This document shows, in pieces, positions 41,275-49,251 of a stretch of 64,000 nt of DNA. Origin of the DNA: Xanthobacter oligotrophicus (GTDB lineage Bacteria; Pseudomonadota; Alphaproteobacteria; Rhizobiales; Xanthobacteraceae); the NCBI RefSeq assembly GCF_008364685.1, contig NZ_VTTL01000005.1:1-64000 (forward strand). Reading direction: 5' to 3'. The notes under the pieces are model-generated. The model saw nothing but the letters and a program-made list of their open reading frames with translations, was not told where the DNA came from and ran no database searches. Positions within the stretch are counted from its first letter, which is position 1. Every line of letters starts with the position of its first letter. The position numbers and the translations under genes are program-made.

Positions 41275-41739
41275 TCAGGCGGCGTTGGAGGCTGAGGCCG
41301 CCGTGAGCAGCGTGTGGATGGAGGCGGCGTCGCGGCTGGCGCGCAGCTTTTCCACCACGTCCGGATCCCGCAGCATGCGGGCAACGCGGGCGAGGGCCTT
41401 CAGATGGTCCGCACCGGCGGCTTCCGGCGCGAGCAGCAGGAACACGAGATCCACCGGGGCGCCATCCAGCGATTCGAAGTCGATGGGCTTCTCCAGCCGC
41501 GCGAACAGCCCGAACAGCTTGGTCAGCCCTGGCAGCTTGCCGTGGGGGATGGCGATGCCATTGCCCACCCCGGTGGAGCCGAGGCGCTCGCGCTGGAGGA
41601 GGGTCTCGAAGATCTCCCGCTGGTCGCGGCCCATCAGGACGGACGCGTGGTGCGACAATTCCTGGAGAGCCTGTTTCTTGCTGCTCGCCCGCAGCGTGGG
41701 AAAAACGGCTTCCGGGGCGAGAAGGTCGGCGAGAGGCAT
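41275..41739 (-). CDS. ptsN: PTS IIA-like nitrogen-regulatory protein (EIIA-Ntr)
   Basis: This 154-residue EIIA domain has phospho-acceptor His66 in GIAIPHGKLPGL. The other landmark is PVDLVFLLLAPEAAGADHLKALARVARMLRD. It takes phosphate from the Npr-PtsP branch and regulates potassium, nitrogen and carbon metabolism. hpf lies upstream in the same orientation, as in most alphaproteobacteria. The gap between them, over 330 bp, is long for that pair. Confidence 0.93.
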   Translation of the reverse strand: MPLADLLAPEAVFPTLRASSKKQALQELSHHASVLMGRDQREIFETLLQRERLGSTGVGNGIAIPHGKLPGLTKLFGLFARLEKPIDFESLDGAPVDLVFLLLAPEAAGADHLKALARVARMLRDPDVVEKLRASRDAASIHTLLTAASASNAA

Positions 41740-42072
41740 GGATCGGATCCCTGCGGCGAGCGGCCGAGGCTCGAAATAAGCGGCGGACGCGAGAGCCGGA
41801 TGCCGGGCACAGAAGCAGGCCTCTGCTTCTCCACCCGGCCCGATCCGTCTCTGTTCAACACGCGGAGGGTCACCCCCTCCCGGAGGTCGTCGTCGCGGCC
41901 TCCATTAATGGGATCGCGCTCCATGCTCAAGCCACGGCCCGCGCGCGGGCCGAACGGCTTCTGGCCGGAGCCGTTCGGGCCGATTCAACCCGAACGGTAA
42001 TTCCGTCTCCGACTTTAAGCAAAGAGTCTGTTTTTCCGATCCGGCTGCGATGCCGCCGGATCGGCTCTTTCT
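41740..42072. other. ptsN-hpf intergenic region with several inverted repeats
   Basis: No gene fits in these 333 bases. Visible structures are AGAAGCAG-GCCT-CTGCTTCT (41811-41830), the 10-bp arms CCGAACGGCT (41950-41959) and AGCCGTTCGG (41969-41978), and CCGATCCGGC/GCCGGATCGG (42036-42064). They may shape the leader of ptsN or the end of the hpf transcript, but none is a classic terminator on the minus strand. Confidence 0.55.
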
Positions 42073-42654
42073 CTAGTGGAGATCTTCGGCGGCGGGATCG
42101 ATCCAGCCCACGTGGCCGTCCGGGCGGCGGTAGACCACGCTCACCCGCCCGTGCCCGGCGTGGCGGAACACCACCACCGGCGCGCCGGTGATGTCGAGCT
42201 CCACCACGGCATCGGCGACGGAGAGCGAACGCAGGCGGCTCACCTGCTCGGCGACGACGGTCGGGCTCCAGCCTTCCAGTTCCTCGTCGGTCTCCCCCTC
42301 GGGGGCGGCGCTGAGGACGTAGCTCTGGGCGGCGAAGTCGTTCGCGCCGTTGCCATGGCCATGACGATCCTTGAGGCGCTGCTTGTAGCGCCGCAGGCGC
42401 TTCTCGATCTTCTCCACCGCCGAATCGGCGCAGGAATTGGCGTCCTGAGCGCTGCCATGCGCTTGCAGGTTCACGCCCGAATCGAGATGGAGCAGGCATT
42501 CGGAGCGGTAGCCCGAACCGTCCCTGGAGACGGTGACATGTCCCGACCATCCGCCATCGAAGTATTTGGCGAGGACTTCGGAGACCCGCTCGGTGAGACG
42601 CAGACGAAGGGCTTCGCCCACGTCGATATTCTTTCCGGACACGCGTAGGGCCAT
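42073..42654 (-). CDS. hpf: Ribosome hibernation-promoting factor, long form
   Basis: This 193-residue long HPF has an N-terminal S30AE domain (MALRVSGKNIDVGEALRLRL, then VTVSRDGSGYRSECLLHL and AVEKIEKRLRRYKQRLKD) and a C-terminal dimerisation domain (EQVSRLRSLSVADAVVELDITGAPVVVFRHAGHGRVSVVYRRPDG, in pieces). It dimerises 70S ribosomes into inactive 100S particles in stationary phase. The MALRVSGKN start at 42654 is the family start; the longer frame to 42702 is less likely. The rpoN gene that usually precedes hpf is absent here. Confidence 0.94.
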   Translation of the reverse strand: MALRVSGKNIDVGEALRLRLTERVSEVLAKYFDGGWSGHVTVSRDGSGYRSECLLHLDSGVNLQAHGSAQDANSCADSAVEKIEKRLRRYKQRLKDRHGHGNGANDFAAQSYVLSAAPEGETDEELEGWSPTVVAEQVSRLRSLSVADAVVELDITGAPVVVFRHAGHGRVSVVYRRPDGHVGWIDPAAEDLH

Positions 42655-42837
42655 GCGATTTGATCCCCTATGGAGGGGCCGAGAACTCGACCCATCCTGC
42701 ATTACAAACCGGCCGGCTACCTAAGTGGTAGGAGTGCTTTGCCGACGTGTCAACGGAAGACGCATGCGAAGCGCCGGCCCCTCACATCTCCCGTCATAGG
42801 TCGCGTGGTGGCGCCCTCTTTGCCCTGTTGCCCACGG

Positions 42838-43461
42838 TCATGCCTGCCGGCGCGAGAGATGGGGCAGCATGCGCGACAGCACCCCGTCGCGCCTGATGAT
42901 GCCGTGCCAGAGGCCGGCCGCGATGTGCAGGATCACCAACGCGGTGATCAGATAGGCGAGCCGCTGGTGCCAATGGCCGAACAGGTCGGCGAGGCCATCA
43001 TCCTTGCCCACCAGATTGGGCAGGGTGAACAGGCCGAACACGCGCACCGACGCACCGAAGGCGTTGGAGGCGAGCCAGCCCAGCGGCGGCATCACCAGCA
43101 GCAACGTGTACAGGACGTAGTGAATGATCTCCGCCGGCAGCCAGAGCGCGAAAGGCAGATTGGCGGGCCGGGGTGGCGGCGGGTTGAGGATGCGCACCAC
43201 CACCCGCACGACCGCGAGGCACAGGATGGTGAAGCCGATCGACCGGTGCAGGTCGAAGAACCAGTCCTGCGCCGGCCCGTCCGGCAGGTTCATCATCGTG
43301 AAGCCAGCCGGGATCACGGACAGAACCAGCACCGCCATGATCCAGTGCAGCCATCTAGCCGGTCGCACGTAGGCGGCGGGTGCGTCGGCTGCCGATATTG
43401 CTGGATCGGATATCGTCGCCTTTGGCGTCCTGGGCTCGGTTGTCATGCGTTCGGTTGTCAT
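42838..43461 (-). CDS. Cytochrome b561 family protein
   Basis: This 207-residue membrane protein has four predicted helices. Heme-ligating histidines appear in RWLHWIMAVL, LHRSIGFTIL, HYVLYTLLLVMPPLGWLAS and HWHQRLAYLITALVILHIAAGLWHG. It would transfer electrons between quinones and periplasmic acceptors such as superoxide. The N-terminal 50 residues are Thr/Ala-rich. The start at 43461 follows GGGAGGG. The first 36 codons overlap the end of the riboflavin-reductase gene in another frame. Confidence 0.85.
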   Translation of the reverse strand: MTTERMTTEPRTPKATISDPAISAADAPAAYVRPARWLHWIMAVLVLSVIPAGFTMMNLPDGPAQDWFFDLHRSIGFTILCLAVVRVVVRILNPPPPRPANLPFALWLPAEIIHYVLYTLLLVMPPLGWLASNAFGASVRVFGLFTLPNLVGKDDGLADLFGHWHQRLAYLITALVILHIAAGLWHGIIRRDGVLSRMLPHLSRRQA

Positions 43462-44236
43462 GGGCTTGGCCCTCCCTCCCTGCTTGTCGCGGACGGTCGA
43501 GGTCGCCAACGTGGCCTTCGGTCCGGGCGAGATCGCACGCGAACAGCACGTCCCCGTCCGGAAACACATGCGCCCGCGCGGCGGGCCGCAGGGCGTCCGC
43601 CAGAGTGTCGCACGCCTTGCGCGTCAGTCCGATCCGGCCGGCGCCGAGGATGACCGGGGACACGAAAACGTGAAGGGCATCAAGGCATCCGGCCTCCAGG
43701 AAGGCCGAGAGCGTGTGCGCCCCGCCCTCCACCAGGATGCGGGTCAGGCCGCGGGCGGCGAGGGCGTCCAGCATGGCCGCAGGCTCGAAGGCGCCCGCGC
43801 CTTCGATGGCGATCACTTCCACCCCTTCGGCGACGGGCGCGGCGACCCCGGCCCGGCGCAGGACGAGGCGGCGCGCACCGTCCGCCGCGAAACAGCGGGC
43901 GGCCGGATCGGCCCGGCCGGAAGGATCGATGATGACCCGTGCCGGGCTCTGGCCCGCCACGCGGCGGACCGTGAGCAGCGGGTCGTCGGCGATGACGGTG
44001 CCCACCCCCACCACCACGGCGTCCACGTCGGCGCGCAGGGCGTGCAGGTGGTCGAGGGCGTGCGAGCCGTTGATATATTTGGATTCGCCGGAGGGCGTCG
44101 CGATCCGCCCGTCCAGCGACTGGCCGAGCTGGGCCACCACGAAGGGCCGTTCGCCCTTGTGAATGGGATGATATATCGCCACTTCAGGGGAGGTCGTCGC
44201 CTGATGCGGCGACCGCCGCCGGGTCGTGTCATCCAT
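43355..44236 (-). CDS. RibD C-terminal-domain reductase (riboflavin/DHFR-like)
   Basis: This 293-residue protein has the pyrimidine reductase domain of RibD (VVAQLGQSLDGRIATPSGESKYINGS, then VDAVVVGVGTVIADDPLLTVR and RILVEGGAHTLSAFLEAG) without the N-terminal deaminase. It would reduce the ribosyl side chain of the pyrimidine intermediate with NADPH. It lies divergent from ribA. The last 55 residues are Arg/Asp/Gly-rich with a repeated HDNR unit. They overlap the cytochrome b561 gene by 107 bp in another frame, so the true end may have been lost by mutation. The ATG at 44236 is chosen; ATGs upstream are possible. Confidence 0.78.
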   Translation of the reverse strand: MDDTTRRRSPHQATTSPEVAIYHPIHKGERPFVVAQLGQSLDGRIATPSGESKYINGSHALDHLHALRADVDAVVVGVGTVIADDPLLTVRRVAGQSPARVIIDPSGRADPAARCFAADGARRLVLRRAGVAAPVAEGVEVIAIEGAGAFEPAAMLDALAARGLTRILVEGGAHTLSAFLEAGCLDALHVFVSPVILGAGRIGLTRKACDTLADALRPAARAHVFPDGDVLFACDLARTEGHVGDLDRPRQAGREGQAHDNRTHDNRAQDAKGDDIRSSNIGSRRTRRLRATG

Positions 44237-44369
44237 CGGTTCTCGCCCGCCGTAGAGATGGAGCATGTGGAGCAGGAACGCCATACGCCCTCGTTTGTTA
44301 CGACCCTGCTGCGTTCGTGGATCTTTTTCTGGCGCGTTGCGGCGCCGCCTCTGCCTGTAAGGGGTCTTC

Positions 44370-45482
44370 ATGACAACGGTGGTTGACGGCCTCGGCCTTG
44401 GCCGGGGCGCGGGAGAGATGGCGGTGGAGCGGGCGCTGGCGGAGCTGCGTGCCGGCCGTGGCGTGCGTCTTGAGGCGAACGGGACGGCCGTGCTGGTCAT
44501 CGGCGCCGAAGCCTTCGATGCCGCAACTGCTGCCGCTCTCGCCGCTGCGGGGGTACGCGATGCCCGCCTCGTGCTGCCGGCGCCGCGCCTGCTGAAGCTG
44601 GGTGCCCCGCGCGCCCAGGCGGGTTCGGTATCCCTCCCGACCCTTGATGCCGAACGCGTCGCGACCCTGGCGCTGCGCGCCGAGGCGCGGGTGGATGCGC
44701 CGGTGGCGCCGGCCAATGGGCTCGATCATGCCGCTTTGGAGCTCCTGGGCCTCGCCCTCGTGCTGCCCGCCGCGATGGTGTGCGTGGTGCCGGGCGATGC
44801 GGTTGCCGGCCTCCTCGCGGTGGATGCGGCGGACGTGATGGCCTATCGCGCCACCCAGGTGGCGCGGCTGGCCATCGTCGGCCGCGCGCCGGTGCCGCTG
44901 GAAGGCGCGCCCGAGACCGAATTCGTGGTGTTCCGCGGCGGCGAAGGCCTGCGCGACCAGGTGGCCATCGTGGTGGGCCGTCCGGACCTGTCCGCCCCGG
45001 TGGCGGTGCGGCTGCATTCGGCTTGCCTCACGGGCGATCTGTTCGGCTCGCTGAAGTGCGATTGCGGCGACCAGCTGCGCGACAGCGTGCGCCGCATGGC
45101 CGACGGCGAGGGCGGCATCCTGCTCTATCTGGACCAGGAAGGGCGCGGCAACGGCATCTCCAACAAGATGCGCGCCTACGCCCTGCAGGCCCAGGGCTAC
45201 GACACCTACGACGCTGACGCGGCGCTGGGCTTCGACCTCGACCAGCGCCGCTTCGACTTCGCCGCCGAGATGCTGCGCCAGCTGGGGGTCAGGGCGGTGC
45301 GGGTGTTCACCAACAATCCGCAGAAGATCGCGGCGCTGAAGGCGGCAGGGCTCGACGTGGTCTCCGACCAGCGGGTGCTGGGCCGTCCCACCGCCGAGAA
45401 TGTGCGCTACCTCGCCTCCAAGCGCGACCGCGCCGGCCACTACATCGATTTCGACGCCCTGGCCGCCCGCGCCCCGGACTGA
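44370..45482 (+). CDS. ribA: GTP cyclohydrolase II
   Basis: GTP cyclohydrolase II catalyses the first committed step of riboflavin synthesis. The 370-residue protein has the conserved C-terminal enzyme domain from about residue 210. The zinc cysteines are Cys219, Cys230 and Cys232 (HSACLTGDLFGSLKCDCGDQL in part), and the GTP-binding YLDQEGRGNGISNK is present. The N-terminal 200 residues are a degenerate domain, not a working dihydroxybutanone phosphate synthase. It is divergent from a RibD-type reductase, so both serve riboflavin supply. No FMN riboswitch was seen. Confidence 0.9.
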   Translation: MTTVVDGLGLGRGAGEMAVERALAELRAGRGVRLEANGTAVLVIGAEAFDAATAAALAAAGVRDARLVLPAPRLLKLGAPRAQAGSVSLPTLDAERVATLALRAEARVDAPVAPANGLDHAALELLGLALVLPAAMVCVVPGDAVAGLLAVDAADVMAYRATQVARLAIVGRAPVPLEGAPETEFVVFRGGEGLRDQVAIVVGRPDLSAPVAVRLHSACLTGDLFGSLKCDCGDQLRDSVRRMADGEGGILLYLDQEGRGNGISNKMRAYALQAQGYDTYDADAALGFDLDQRRFDFAAEMLRQLGVRAVRVFTNNPQKIAALKAAGLDVVSDQRVLGRPTAENVRYLASKRDRAGHYIDFDALAARAPD

Positions 45483-45608
45483 CGCTCCGGCACGCGAAAA
45501 AAGCTGCCGGACTGGTTGTCGGGGGTATTCGAAACGATTTAAAACCGCACCAGTCACGCACGGCAAGACGTGGGACGAGACGTGGCAGAGGACTTGGGAG
45601 AAGCGGCC

Positions 45609-46361
45609 ATGAGCAAGACGGGGAAGAAGATCGCCATCGTGACCGGCGCCGGTTCGGGTGTCGGGCGGGCGGTGGCGGTGGCGCTGGCCGGGGCCGGCTA
45701 TGGCGTGGCCCTGGCTGGCCGGCGCCTCGATGCCCTTCAGGAGACCGCCGCCGAGATCGGCGACGACGCCCTGTGCGTGCCCACGGATGTGACTGATCCC
45801 GATTCGGTCCGCGCCCTGTTCACCGCCACGGTGGAGAAGTTCGGACGGGTGGATGTCGTCTTCAACAACGCCGGCACCGGCGCCCCCGCCATTCCCATCG
45901 AGGACCTCACCTTCGCCCAGTGGAAGCAGGTGGTGGACACCAACCTCACCGGCCCGTTCCTGTGCACCCAGGAGGCATTCCGGGTGATGAAAGCGCAGGA
46001 GCCGCGGGGCGGCCGCATCATCAACAACGGCTCCATCTCGGCCACCTCGCCGCGGCCCTATTCGGCGCCCTACACGGCGACCAAGCACGCCATCACCGGG
46101 CTCACCAAGTCCACCTCGCTGGACGGGCGCGTCTATGACATCGCCTGCGGGCAGATCGACATCGGCAATGCCGACACCCCCATGGCGCAGAAGATGAAGG
46201 CCGGCGTGCCGCAGGCGGACCTGTCCATCAAGGTGGAGCCGGTGATGGACGTGGCCCATGTGGCGAGCGCGGTGGTCTACATGGCCAGCCTGCCGCTGGA
46301 TGCCAACGTGCAGTTCATGACCATCATGGCCACCAAGATGCCCCTCATCGGCCGCGGCTGA
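45609..46361 (+). CDS. SDR family oxidoreductase
   Basis: This 250-residue short-chain dehydrogenase has [16 protein letters not shown], the NNAG motif, the catalytic [11 protein letters not shown] (Y-x3-K) and a C-terminal end with [12 protein letters not shown]. It lies 126 bp after ribA and is convergent with the cupin of a small catabolic cluster; whether it belongs to that cluster is uncertain. The substrate is unknown. The ATG at 45609 has GGGAGAAG upstream, preferred over an earlier start at 45570. Confidence 0.8.
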   Translation: MSKTGKKIAIVTGAGSGVGRAVAVALAGAGYGVALAGRRLDALQETAAEIGDDALCVPTDVTDPDSVRALFTATVEKFGRVDVVFNNAGTGAPAIPIEDLTFAQWKQVVDTNLTGPFLCTQEAFRVMKAQEPRGGRIINNGSISATSPRPYSAPYTATKHAITGLTKSTSLDGRVYDIACGQIDIGNADTPMAQKMKAGVPQADLSIKVEPVMDVAHVASAVVYMASLPLDANVQFMTIMATKMPLIGRG

Positions 46362-46376
46362 TCCCGGTTCCGCGGT

Positions 46377-46405
46377 GCCCGGGCCGGCAGCGTGCCGGCC
46401 CGGGC
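46377..46405. terminator. Strong GC hairpin between convergent genes
   Basis: A perfect 13-bp stem (outer G-C pair, then CCCGGGCCGGCA, loop GCG, TGCCGGCCCGGG) sits between the stops at 46361 (plus) and 46415 (minus). It has no T tract, so it may stabilise the 3' ends rather than terminate. Confidence 0.5.
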
Positions 46406-46414
46406 GGATCATTG

Positions 46415-46963
46415 TCAGCGGATGAACTGGTCGATGAAGCGGTCGCCGAGGCCTGCGGCCGTATAGTGGGCGCGGCATTTGTCGATGCGGGTGAAGACAT
46501 CGTCGAAGCCGGTGACCGCCCCGTCCGGGTCCACATAGATCATGGTCCCGTTCACCTGGAACAGGGTGATCATCTCGTCCACGTGCGGGTCCACCACAAG
46601 CGTGTGGGTCTCCCCCGGCGCCTCGTAGACATAACCGCCCTCGCTCGCCACCCAGTCGTGCTCCAGATAGCGCCACGAGCCCTTGATGACGTAGCCGTGC
46701 ACCGGCTGGGGATGGCGATGCCGCGAGAGCACGCCGGCCCGGCGCACCCGCAGCACGCTCATCCAGTAGCCGGACGAGGCGGACAGCAGCAGCGGGCGGA
46801 ACCACACATTGTCCTCGATGGGCACCCACAGCCGCTCGTCCTGCGGCACCGCCGCCGCCACCACCAGCTCGGGGACAGCCTCGGCAGGCTGGGGCTTGCG
46901 ATAGGGCTGCCAGCGCTCGTCGAGGGGGGCGGGGGCAGGAGCGCGCTGTTCAGCGGTGGTCAT
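46415..46963 (-). CDS. Cupin, 2,4'-dihydroxyacetophenone dioxygenase-like
   Basis: This 182-residue single-domain cupin has metal-ligand candidates in SRHRHPQPVHGYVIKG (H-x-H) and APGETHTLV. The pattern is close to 2,4'-dihydroxyacetophenone dioxygenase, an iron enzyme that cleaves an aryl ketone into a benzoate and formate. It follows a split transketolase in the same orientation. Other cupins of this family have unknown substrates, so the exact reaction is open. The ATG at 46963 follows GGGAGGATC. Confidence 0.75.
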   Translation of the reverse strand: MTTAEQRAPAPAPLDERWQPYRKPQPAEAVPELVVAAAVPQDERLWVPIEDNVWFRPLLLSASSGYWMSVLRVRRAGVLSRHRHPQPVHGYVIKGSWRYLEHDWVASEGGYVYEAPGETHTLVVDPHVDEMITLFQVNGTMIYVDPDGAVTGFDDVFTRIDKCRAHYTAAGLGDRFIDQFIR

Positions 46964-47032
46964 TCTTGATCCTCCCTGTGTCGTCCCCGCGGGCGCCGCC
47001 GCGGGGATCATGTCCTTGACCGGTGCCGTCGT

Positions 47033-48025
47033 TCAGGCCGCCTCGCGGATGCCCATGGCCTCGCGCGCCACCTCGGCGATGCCCGCCGCATCGAGGCGGT
47101 AATGGGCATAGAGGTGGGTGGGCGGCGCAATCAGGCTGTACTCGTCGTGGATACCGTGGCGCACCAGGCGCACCGGCGCGCCCTCGTCAGTCAACACCTC
47201 GGCGATTGCGCTGCCCAGCCCGCCCAGCACATTGTGCTCCTCCACGCTCATCAGCACCTTCGAGCGCCCGGCGGCGGCCAGGATGGCGGCGCGGTCGAGG
47301 GGCTTGATGGTGGGCATGTCGATGACGCCCACGCTATGGCCCTGCGCGTTCAGGGTCCGCGCCGCCTCAAGCGCCGGATGCACGGTCATGCCGCAGGCGA
47401 TGATCGTGATCTCGTCGCCCACCATGTGCTCAATGGCCTTGCCGAAGATGAAGGGGGTGTCGAGGGGGTATACGTCCGGCTCGCGGCCCCGGCCGATGCG
47501 GAAATAGATGGGCTCGGGATAGTCCGCCGACGCCTTGATGGCAGCGGCAAGCTGCGGGCCGTCGGCGGGCGAGACCACCGTGAGGTCGGCGATGGCCCGC
47601 ATGGTGGCGATGTCCTCCGTGGCGTGGTGGGAGGTGCCGTAGAAGCCCAGCGAGATGCCGGTGTGATGGCCGATGAGCCGCACCGGCTGGGCGCAATAGG
47701 CCACGTCCATGCGGATCTGTTCGCAACACAGCAGCCCGAGGAAGGAGGCGAACGTGGCCACATAGGGCTTGAGCCCGGTGGTGGCGAGGCCGGCGGCGGC
47801 GGTCACCATATTCTGCTCGGAAATGCCGAACTGGATGTAGCGGTCCGGATAGCGCTCGGCGAACTTATTGAGGCCGTTGGAATATTGCAGGTCGGCTGAG
47901 CCTGCCACCACCGGTTCGCCCGCTTCCACGAGGGAGATGAGGGCGTCGGAGAGATGGCTGAGGCCGGGGGTCTTGGCATTCAGCTCGCGATACTGCCAGG
48001 AATTGGGCGAAAGGGGCCGGTTCAT
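47033..48025 (-). CDS. Transketolase, C-terminal subunit
   Basis: This 330-residue protein is the pyrimidine-binding and C-terminal part of a split transketolase. It has the catalytic-glutamate region FGISEQNMVTAAAGLA, YVATFASFLGLLCCEQIRMDVAY and the C-terminal VEEHNVLGGLGSAIAEVL. The N-terminal half is the next gene upstream, 18 bp away. Split transketolases often act in catabolic clusters rather than the main pentose phosphate pathway. Its neighbours are a cupin dioxygenase and an SDR. Confidence 0.88.
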   Translation of the reverse strand: MNRPLSPNSWQYRELNAKTPGLSHLSDALISLVEAGEPVVAGSADLQYSNGLNKFAERYPDRYIQFGISEQNMVTAAAGLATTGLKPYVATFASFLGLLCCEQIRMDVAYCAQPVRLIGHHTGISLGFYGTSHHATEDIATMRAIADLTVVSPADGPQLAAAIKASADYPEPIYFRIGRGREPDVYPLDTPFIFGKAIEHMVGDEITIIACGMTVHPALEAARTLNAQGHSVGVIDMPTIKPLDRAAILAAAGRSKVLMSVEEHNVLGGLGSAIAEVLTDEGAPVRLVRHGIHDEYSLIAPPTHLYAHYRLDAAGIAEVAREAMGIREAA

Positions 48026-48043
48026 GTCAGGCGTGTCCTCGGC

Positions 48044-48937
48044 TCAGATGGTGCGGTTCATGATTTCCTCGACGGCGCGGGCAGCGTCCGAGGGGTCGAG
48101 ATAGCCGAGGTGCCAGCCGGGCTCGGTCTCCATGTAGGAGACGCCCTTACCCTTCAGGGTGCGGGCGATGATACAGCAGGGCTTGGTGCGCGCCTCGTCG
48201 GCCTTCACCTGCCGCAGCAGGGTGGTGAGGGCGTCGAGGTCGTGGCCGTCCACGGTGTGGACCTCCCAGCCGAAGGCGCGCCATTTCTCGTCCAGCGGCT
48301 CGATGCCCATCACGTCGTCCACCGCGCCGTCGAGCTGGAAGCCGTTGCGGTCGATGATGGCGATGAGGTTCGAGGCCTTGTGGTGGGCCGCCGAGATGGC
48401 CGCTTCCCACACCTGGCCCTCCTGCATCTCGCCATCGCCGAGCATGACGAAGACGTCGAAGGACTGCTTCTGCATCCGTCCGCCCAGGGCCATGCCGAGG
48501 CCGGCGGAGAGCGCGTGGCCGATGGAGCCGGAGGAGAAGTCGATGCCCGGCACCTTGCGCATGTCCGGGTGGTCGCCCAGCGGATTGCCGAGGCGGGTGT
48601 AGTTGTCCAGCGTCTCGCGGTCGATGTAGCCAAGCTCGGCGAGGATGGGGAACAGGCCCACGGCGGCGTGGCCCTTGCCCATCAGGAAGCGGTCGCGGTC
48701 GGGCCGGCGCGGGTCGCCCTGCGTGATGTCCATCACGTCGTAATAGAGCGCGGCGAAGATCTCGGCGGCGGAGAACACCGAGCTGTAGTGGCCGACCTTC
48801 GCCACTTCGATCAGCCGGATGGTCTCCAGCCGCACGAAGCGCGCCTTCTCCCGCAGCAGGGCAAGGGTTTCGGCGGTGGGGCGGAAGTTGGACGCGGGCC
48901 GCGCGTCGGGGGGCAGGGTGCGTTCGCGTGCGCTCAT
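48044..48937 (-). CDS. Transketolase, N-terminal (thiamine-diphosphate-binding) subunit
   Basis: This 297-residue protein carries the diphosphate-binding domain. The metal and cofactor motif is GDGEMQEGQVWEAAISAAHH; FLMGKGHAAVGLFPILAELG and GSIGHALSAGLGMALG are also conserved. It works as a heterotetramer with the following C-terminal subunit. It is the first gene of the cluster; a palindromic AT-rich site lies about 110 bp upstream. The ATG at 48937 (MSARERTLP) is preferred to a start at 48979. Confidence 0.88.
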   Translation of the reverse strand: MSARERTLPPDARPASNFRPTAETLALLREKARFVRLETIRLIEVAKVGHYSSVFSAAEIFAALYYDVMDITQGDPRRPDRDRFLMGKGHAAVGLFPILAELGYIDRETLDNYTRLGNPLGDHPDMRKVPGIDFSSGSIGHALSAGLGMALGGRMQKQSFDVFVMLGDGEMQEGQVWEAAISAAHHKASNLIAIIDRNGFQLDGAVDDVMGIEPLDEKWRAFGWEVHTVDGHDLDALTTLLRQVKADEARTKPCCIIARTLKGKGVSYMETEPGWHLGYLDPSDAARAVEEIMNRTI

Positions 48938-49011
48938 GAAGGCTCTCTGTCTGGGCGTTCCTCGGGACCGGCAGCCCATCGCCCTCCCGCCCGGCGGGTG
49001 CGAAGCGGCAT

Positions 49012-49039
49012 CGGCACCGGCACCGGCACCGGCACCGGT
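49012..49039. repeat. CGGCAC hexamer tandem repeat
   Basis: Four perfect CGGCAC units (49012-49035) and a partial fifth lie between the transketolase start and its putative operator. The number of units could vary by slippage and change promoter spacing. Confidence 0.8.
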
Positions 49040-49049
49040 TCAATAAAAT

Positions 49050-49061
49050 ATGATATATCAT
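49050..49061. promoter_or_regulatory. AT-rich palindrome ATGATATATCAT, candidate operator
   Basis: A perfect 12-bp palindrome in an AT-rich island, 113 bp upstream of the transketolase N-subunit start. Sites like this are bound by GntR-type regulators of catabolic operons. No regulator is encoded nearby, so the assignment is tentative. Confidence 0.45.
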
Positions 49062-49118
49062 CTATCAAGGCGCGTGCCTAGCGGGCTCGGACGAGAACGC
49101 CTTGGGGCGTGTGAAACG

Positions 49119-49146
49119 AAAAAGGCCCCGGCGGATGCCGGGGCCT
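49119..49146 (-). terminator. Intrinsic terminator of the BI-1 gene
   Basis: A perfect 10-bp stem (AGGCCCCGGC, loop GGAT, GCCGGGGCCT) at 49123-49146 is followed on the minus strand by TTTTTCG. It is about 105 bp past the BI-1 stop, after a dispersed repeat. Confidence 0.75.
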
Positions 49147-49189
49147 GAAACCTTCAGAGTGAGGATCGCGACGCTGCCGCCGCGACCTT

Positions 49190-49247
49190 AGAGCGTTAAC
49201 GCGTTTTCTTCACGCGAACCGGTATCCACTTCGCTCGAAAACGCTCT
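49190..49247. repeat. Dispersed palindromic repeat, AGAGCGTT type
   Basis: AGAGCGTT (49190-49197) and AACGCTCT (49240-49247) bracket an inner CGCGTTTTCTTCACGCGAACC-like core (49200-49220) and a TCCACTTCGC segment. This element is widespread between genes in Hyphomicrobiales. It is inserted between the BI-1 stop codon and its terminator. Confidence 0.75.
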
Positions 49248-49251
49248 GGCG

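Larger units (their letters stand above)
48938..49251. other. Intergenic region with hexamer repeats, palindrome, terminator and dispersed repeat
   Basis: This 314-base gap lies between the transketolase N gene and BI-1, both minus. It contains a CGGCAC tandem repeat (49012-49035), an AT-rich palindrome (49050-49061), the BI-1 terminator (49119-49146) and a dispersed repeat (49190-49247). No gene was found. Confidence 0.7.

Noticed and set aside
42036-42064. 10-bp inverted repeat after hpf as a terminator
   Set aside because: On the minus strand it is followed by AAAAACAG, not a T tract.
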